A stretch of 64,000 nucleotides of DNA from Bacteroidetes bacterium MedPE-SWsnd-G1 (GTDB taxonomy: Bacteria > Bacteroidota > Bacteroidia > Flavobacteriales > Flavobacteriaceae). Shown piece after piece: positions 61,304 through 64,000 of the stretch. Numbering within the stretch: the first letter of the stretch is position 1; each line of letters begins with the position of its first letter. The notes under the pieces are model-generated. The model saw only the letters and a program-made list of their open reading frames with translations, searched no databases and had not been told where the DNA came from. The translations under genes were made by a program, and so were the position numbers. The stretch lies in the NCBI GenBank assembly GCA_001874265.1, contig MPDD01000007.1, forward strand, positions 1 through 64,000, given 5' to 3'.

Positions 61304-62701
61304 ATGAATAAAAAACTGCTTTTAACTATTGGTATGCTCTTTAGTTTTATCGTAACAAATGCTCAAGATGCAGCCCAAGCAGGTATCATTCAAAGTCAAG
61401 GCATTTCGCTTTCTTCAGTTTTAAGAGGTGTATTAGGAATGGTTTCCCTTATAGTTTTAGCCTTTCTTTTTAGTTCTAACAAAAGAGCCATTAATTGGAA
61501 AACAGTTGGAATTGGTCTTGGAATTCAGCTTTTTATTGCTATAGGTGTTCTAAAAGTTCCATTTATTCAGGTTATTTTCGAATCTATCGGTAAAATATTT
61601 GTTAAGGTTCTTGATTTTACGAGAGCTGGTAGTAAGTTTTTATTCGAAGGGTTAGTGGTAGATATGGATACGTTTGGATTCATTTTTGCATTTCAAGTCT
61701 TACCAACAATTTTATTCTTTTCCGCACTAACTTCCGTATTATTTTATTTAGGAGTAATTCAATGGGTAGTAAAGGCATTTGGTTGGTTATTATCTAAACT
61801 ATTAAAAATTTCTGGCGCTGAAAGTTTAAGTGTTGCAGGAAATATATTCCTTGGTCAAACCGAGGCTCCCTTATTAATTAAGGCTTATTTAGAAAAAATG
61901 AATAAGTCTGAAATGCTATTGGTTATGATTGGCGGTATGGCAACAGTCGCTGGAGCGGTATTAGCAGCTTATATTGGATTTTTAGGAGGCGATGACCCGG
62001 TATTAAGGTTACAATATGCAAAGCATTTGCTAGCAGCCTCAGTTATGGCTGCACCTGGTGCAATTGTTATATCAAAAATTTTATACCCTCAAACAGAATC
62101 AATTGATACCGATGTAAAAGTATCTTCAGATAAAATTGGATCTAATATATTAGATGCGATTGCAAACGGAACAACGGAAGGATTAAAACTAGCTGTAAAC
62201 GTGGGTGCCATGTTATTAGTATTTGTTGCTTTTATTGCAATGATAAATTTTGGATTTGACAAAATAGGTCATTATACAGGAATTAATGATTGGGTAATTT
62301 CAAATACAAGTTATGATGGCTTGTCTTTAGAATTAATTTTAGGTACCGTTTTTGCTCCTTTAATGTGGTTAATTGGCATTGCCAGTGAAGATATGATGAT
62401 GATGGGGCAGTTATTAGGAATTAAACTTGCAGCAAGTGAATTTGTAGGGTATATACAATTAGCAGAATTAAAAGATGTGGCTAGTGCAACACATTTAACT
62501 TATAATAAGTCAATTATTATGGCTACCTATATGCTTTGTGGATTTGCAAATTTTGCATCTATAGGGATTCAGATAGGTGGAATTGGTTCTTTAGCTCCAG
62601 GACAGCGTAAAGTATTGTCAGAATTTGGAATGAAAGCATTAATTGGAGGTACTATTGCTTCACTAATGTCTGCCACAATTGCAGGAATGATTATCGGATA
62701 A
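61304..62701 (+). CDS. concentrative nucleoside transporter (NupC/CNT family)
   Basis: Nucleoside symporter, 465 aa, multi-pass. The core has GNIFLGQTEAPLLIKAYLEKM and GGMATVAGAVLAAYIGFLGG, and the C-terminal domain includes GLKLAVNVGAMLLVFVAFIAMIN and LCGFANFASIGIQIGGIG. An N-terminal extension resembling a signal peptide (MNKKLLLTIGMLFSFIVTNAQ) precedes the first core segment, as in other Bacteroidota members. With the thymidylate synthase gene that follows, this points to pyrimidine/dNTP supply. Confidence 0.92.
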   Translation: MNKKLLLTIGMLFSFIVTNAQDAAQAGIIQSQGISLSSVLRGVLGMVSLIVLAFLFSSNKRAINWKTVGIGLGIQLFIAIGVLKVPFIQVIFESIGKIFVKVLDFTRAGSKFLFEGLVVDMDTFGFIFAFQVLPTILFFSALTSVLFYLGVIQWVVKAFGWLLSKLLKISGAESLSVAGNIFLGQTEAPLLIKAYLEKMNKSEMLLVMIGGMATVAGAVLAAYIGFLGGDDPVLRLQYAKHLLAASVMAAPGAIVISKILYPQTESIDTDVKVSSDKIGSNILDAIANGTTEGLKLAVNVGAMLLVFVAFIAMINFGFDKIGHYTGINDWVISNTSYDGLSLELILGTVFAPLMWLIGIASEDMMMMGQLLGIKLAASEFVGYIQLAELKDVASATHLTYNKSIIMATYMLCGFANFASIGIQIGGIGSLAPGQRKVLSEFGMKALIGGTIASLMSATIAGMIIG

Positions 62702-62869
62702 TTATTGATAAATTCTATTTTATCATCAATTCCAACGCACCAAACTTTCGTTAATAACTTTTAAAGAAATCAAAGATTTTAAGGAATCAACTCATTGGTT
62801 TTTAATTATTTTTAGCAACGAATTTTACGCAAAAAAATCTCTTATTTTTAATAGATATAAGACTCAAAT

Positions 62870-63694
62870 ATGAAACAATACTTAGACTTAATAAAGCACG
62901 TTCAAGAAAACGGTTTTGAAAAAACTGACAGAACAGGAACAGGAACCAAAAGTGTTTTTGGTTATCAAATGCGTTTTAATTTGGAAGAAGGGTTTCCAAT
63001 GGTTACAACTAAAAAATTACACTTAAAGTCTATTATTCATGAATTATTGTGGTTTTTAAAAGGGGATACAAACATTGATTATCTTAAAGAGCATAATGTA
63101 AAAATTTGGGATGCTTGGGCAGATGAAAATGGAGATTTAGGTCCAGTTTATGGTCATCAGTGGAGAAATTGGAATAGCGATGGAATCGATCAAATTACCG
63201 AAGTCATCAATCAAATCAAAAATAATCCGGATAGTAGAAGAATGATTGTTTCTGCTTGGAACCCTAGTGTTTTACCAGATACTTCTGTTTCATTTTCTGA
63301 AAATGTTGCAAATAACAAGGCTGCTCTGCCTCCATGTCATGCATTTTTTCAATTTTATGTAGCTGATGGCAAATTATCTTGTCAGTTGTATCAGCGCAGT
63401 GCAGATATATTTTTAGGCGTTCCTTTTAACATTGCTTCGTACGCATTATTGGTAATGATGATGGCGCAGGTCTGTGGTTTAGGCTACGGAGATTTTGTAC
63501 ACACCTTTGGCGATGCTCACATATATAACAATCATCAAGAACAAATAGATTTACAGTTATCTAGAGACCCAAAACCACTACCTACAATGAAATTGAACCC
63601 TGAGATTACAGATATATTCGATTTTAAATTTGAAGATTTTGAATTGGTAAATTACAATCCTCACCCAACAATTAGAGGTAAGGTTTCGGTTTAA
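62870..63694 (+). CDS. thyA: thymidylate synthase
   Basis: ThyA of 274 aa, converting dUMP to dTMP with methylene-THF. Catalytic C156 is in [10 protein letters not shown]. Other blocks: [75 protein letters not shown] and the closing [15 protein letters not shown] short insertion ([13 protein letters not shown]) precedes the active-site loop. folA begins 10 nt after its stop. Confidence 0.97.
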   Translation: MKQYLDLIKHVQENGFEKTDRTGTGTKSVFGYQMRFNLEEGFPMVTTKKLHLKSIIHELLWFLKGDTNIDYLKEHNVKIWDAWADENGDLGPVYGHQWRNWNSDGIDQITEVINQIKNNPDSRRMIVSAWNPSVLPDTSVSFSENVANNKAALPPCHAFFQFYVADGKLSCQLYQRSADIFLGVPFNIASYALLVMMMAQVCGLGYGDFVHTFGDAHIYNNHQEQIDLQLSRDPKPLPTMKLNPEITDIFDFKFEDFELVNYNPHPTIRGKVSV

Positions 63695-63703
63695 ATTATT
63701 GAT

Positions 63704-64000
63704 ATGAACAATTCAAATCAAGTGGTTACAATAATTGCCGCCATTGCAGAAAACAATGCCTTAGGAAAAGATAATGATCTAATTTGGCATTTACCAGCCG
63801 ACTTAAAACGCTTTAAAAAAACAACTTCTGGTCACCATATCATTATGGGTAGAAACACTTTTGAATCTATTGGTAAACCTCTACCAAATAGAACAACGGT
63901 TATAATTACTCGAAATAAAAATTACACTTCTGCTGGCTGTGTAATTGTTGATAGCTTAGATAAAGCATTAGAAGTTGCAAAAGAGGATGAATCTCCTTTT
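63704..64000 (+). CDS. folA: dihydrofolate reductase, 3' end cut by the window
   Basis: DHFR of which 99 codons are visible; it was not listed in the ORF track because it runs off the window. The start MNNSNQVVTIIAAIAENNALGK leads to the substrate-loop block LIWHLPADLKRFKKTT and the NADPH-binding HIIMGRNTFESIGKPLPNRTTVIITR. It regenerates THF from the DHF made by ThyA, immediately upstream and probably in the same operon. Confidence 0.95.
   Translation, partial: MNNSNQVVTIIAAIAENNALGKDNDLIWHLPADLKRFKKTTSGHHIIMGRNTFESIGKPLPNRTTVIITRNKNYTSAGCVIVDSLDKALEVAKEDESPF

Noticed and set aside
13100-64000. CRISPR arrays, insertion sequences, prophage or integrative elements
   Set aside because: No spaced direct repeats, transposase, integrase or phage genes were found; all genes fit a chromosomal core.

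Overview
The window looks like chromosomal DNA of a marine-type member of the Flavobacteriaceae (Bacteroidota). It is AT-rich, and several upstream regions carry the Bacteroidota promoter pattern TTTG/TTG, 18-21 nt, TAnnTTTG. Lineage-typical families are present: GLPGLI proteins, a DUF5686 protein, an outer membrane beta-barrel receptor with a carboxypeptidase-like N-terminal domain, a PID-CTERM protein, a sulfite reductase fused to a HEPN domain, and an rpmF-fabH-accB-accC cluster. There is no insertion sequence, prophage, CRISPR array or rRNA. Three tRNA genes (Ser-GGA, a CAU tRNA, Asp-GUC) are present, none with an encoded CCA end.

Layout. 1-2.4 kb: ExbB/ExbD energy-transduction operon (-). 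2.4-5 kb: tRNA-Ser, asparaginase, membrane zinc peptidase, Lrp regulator. 5-10 kb: acetyl-CoA carboxylase accC/accB, fabH, L32, DUF177, pdxA (all -). 10-13.1 kb: riboflavin synthase, PID-CTERM protein, CAU tRNA, beta-barrel protein, polyprenyl synthetase. 13.2-19.9 kb: TetR, TolC, adaptor and RND efflux operon (+) with a clear autoregulatory operator. 20-26 kb: recX, M14 peptidase, nuclease-like hydrolase, tRNA-Asp, DUF58 protein, thioredoxin.

26-42.4 kb is the coherent core, a sulfur assimilation and methionine/SAM cluster. Read along the minus strand it runs metY, metX, a second trans-sulfuration enzyme, an Rrf2 regulator, PAPS reductase, sulfite reductase-HEPN, siroheme synthase, ferredoxin-NADP reductase, ferredoxin, a split metH with an ABM-domain gene between the halves, and metF. 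Divergent metK lies at the far end. At least four control layers can be read: a Met/Cys-rich leader peptide with a competing terminator before metY; a SAM-I riboswitch before metX; a SAM-I-clan element with a terminator before metK; and three matching palindromes around the Rrf2 gene and the sulfate-reduction promoter. The leader-peptide attenuator is the most interesting signal in the window.

42.5-49.7 kb: an outer membrane receptor with two GLPGLI proteins, divergent from a small secreted protein plus a histidine kinase/response regulator pair. Three 10-bp direct repeats sit between the two promoters. 50-58.5 kb: deoxynucleoside kinase, GH53 galactanase lipoprotein, membrane and soluble pyrophosphatases, DUF5686 protein, pyruvate dehydrogenase E1 beta. 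58.8-64 kb: etfBA, a bifunctional nuclease, a nucleoside transporter, thyA, and folA cut by the window edge.

All assignments come from reading the sequence and recalling families; no search was run. Coordinates follow the ORF track, except where a start was moved to a better-supported codon.
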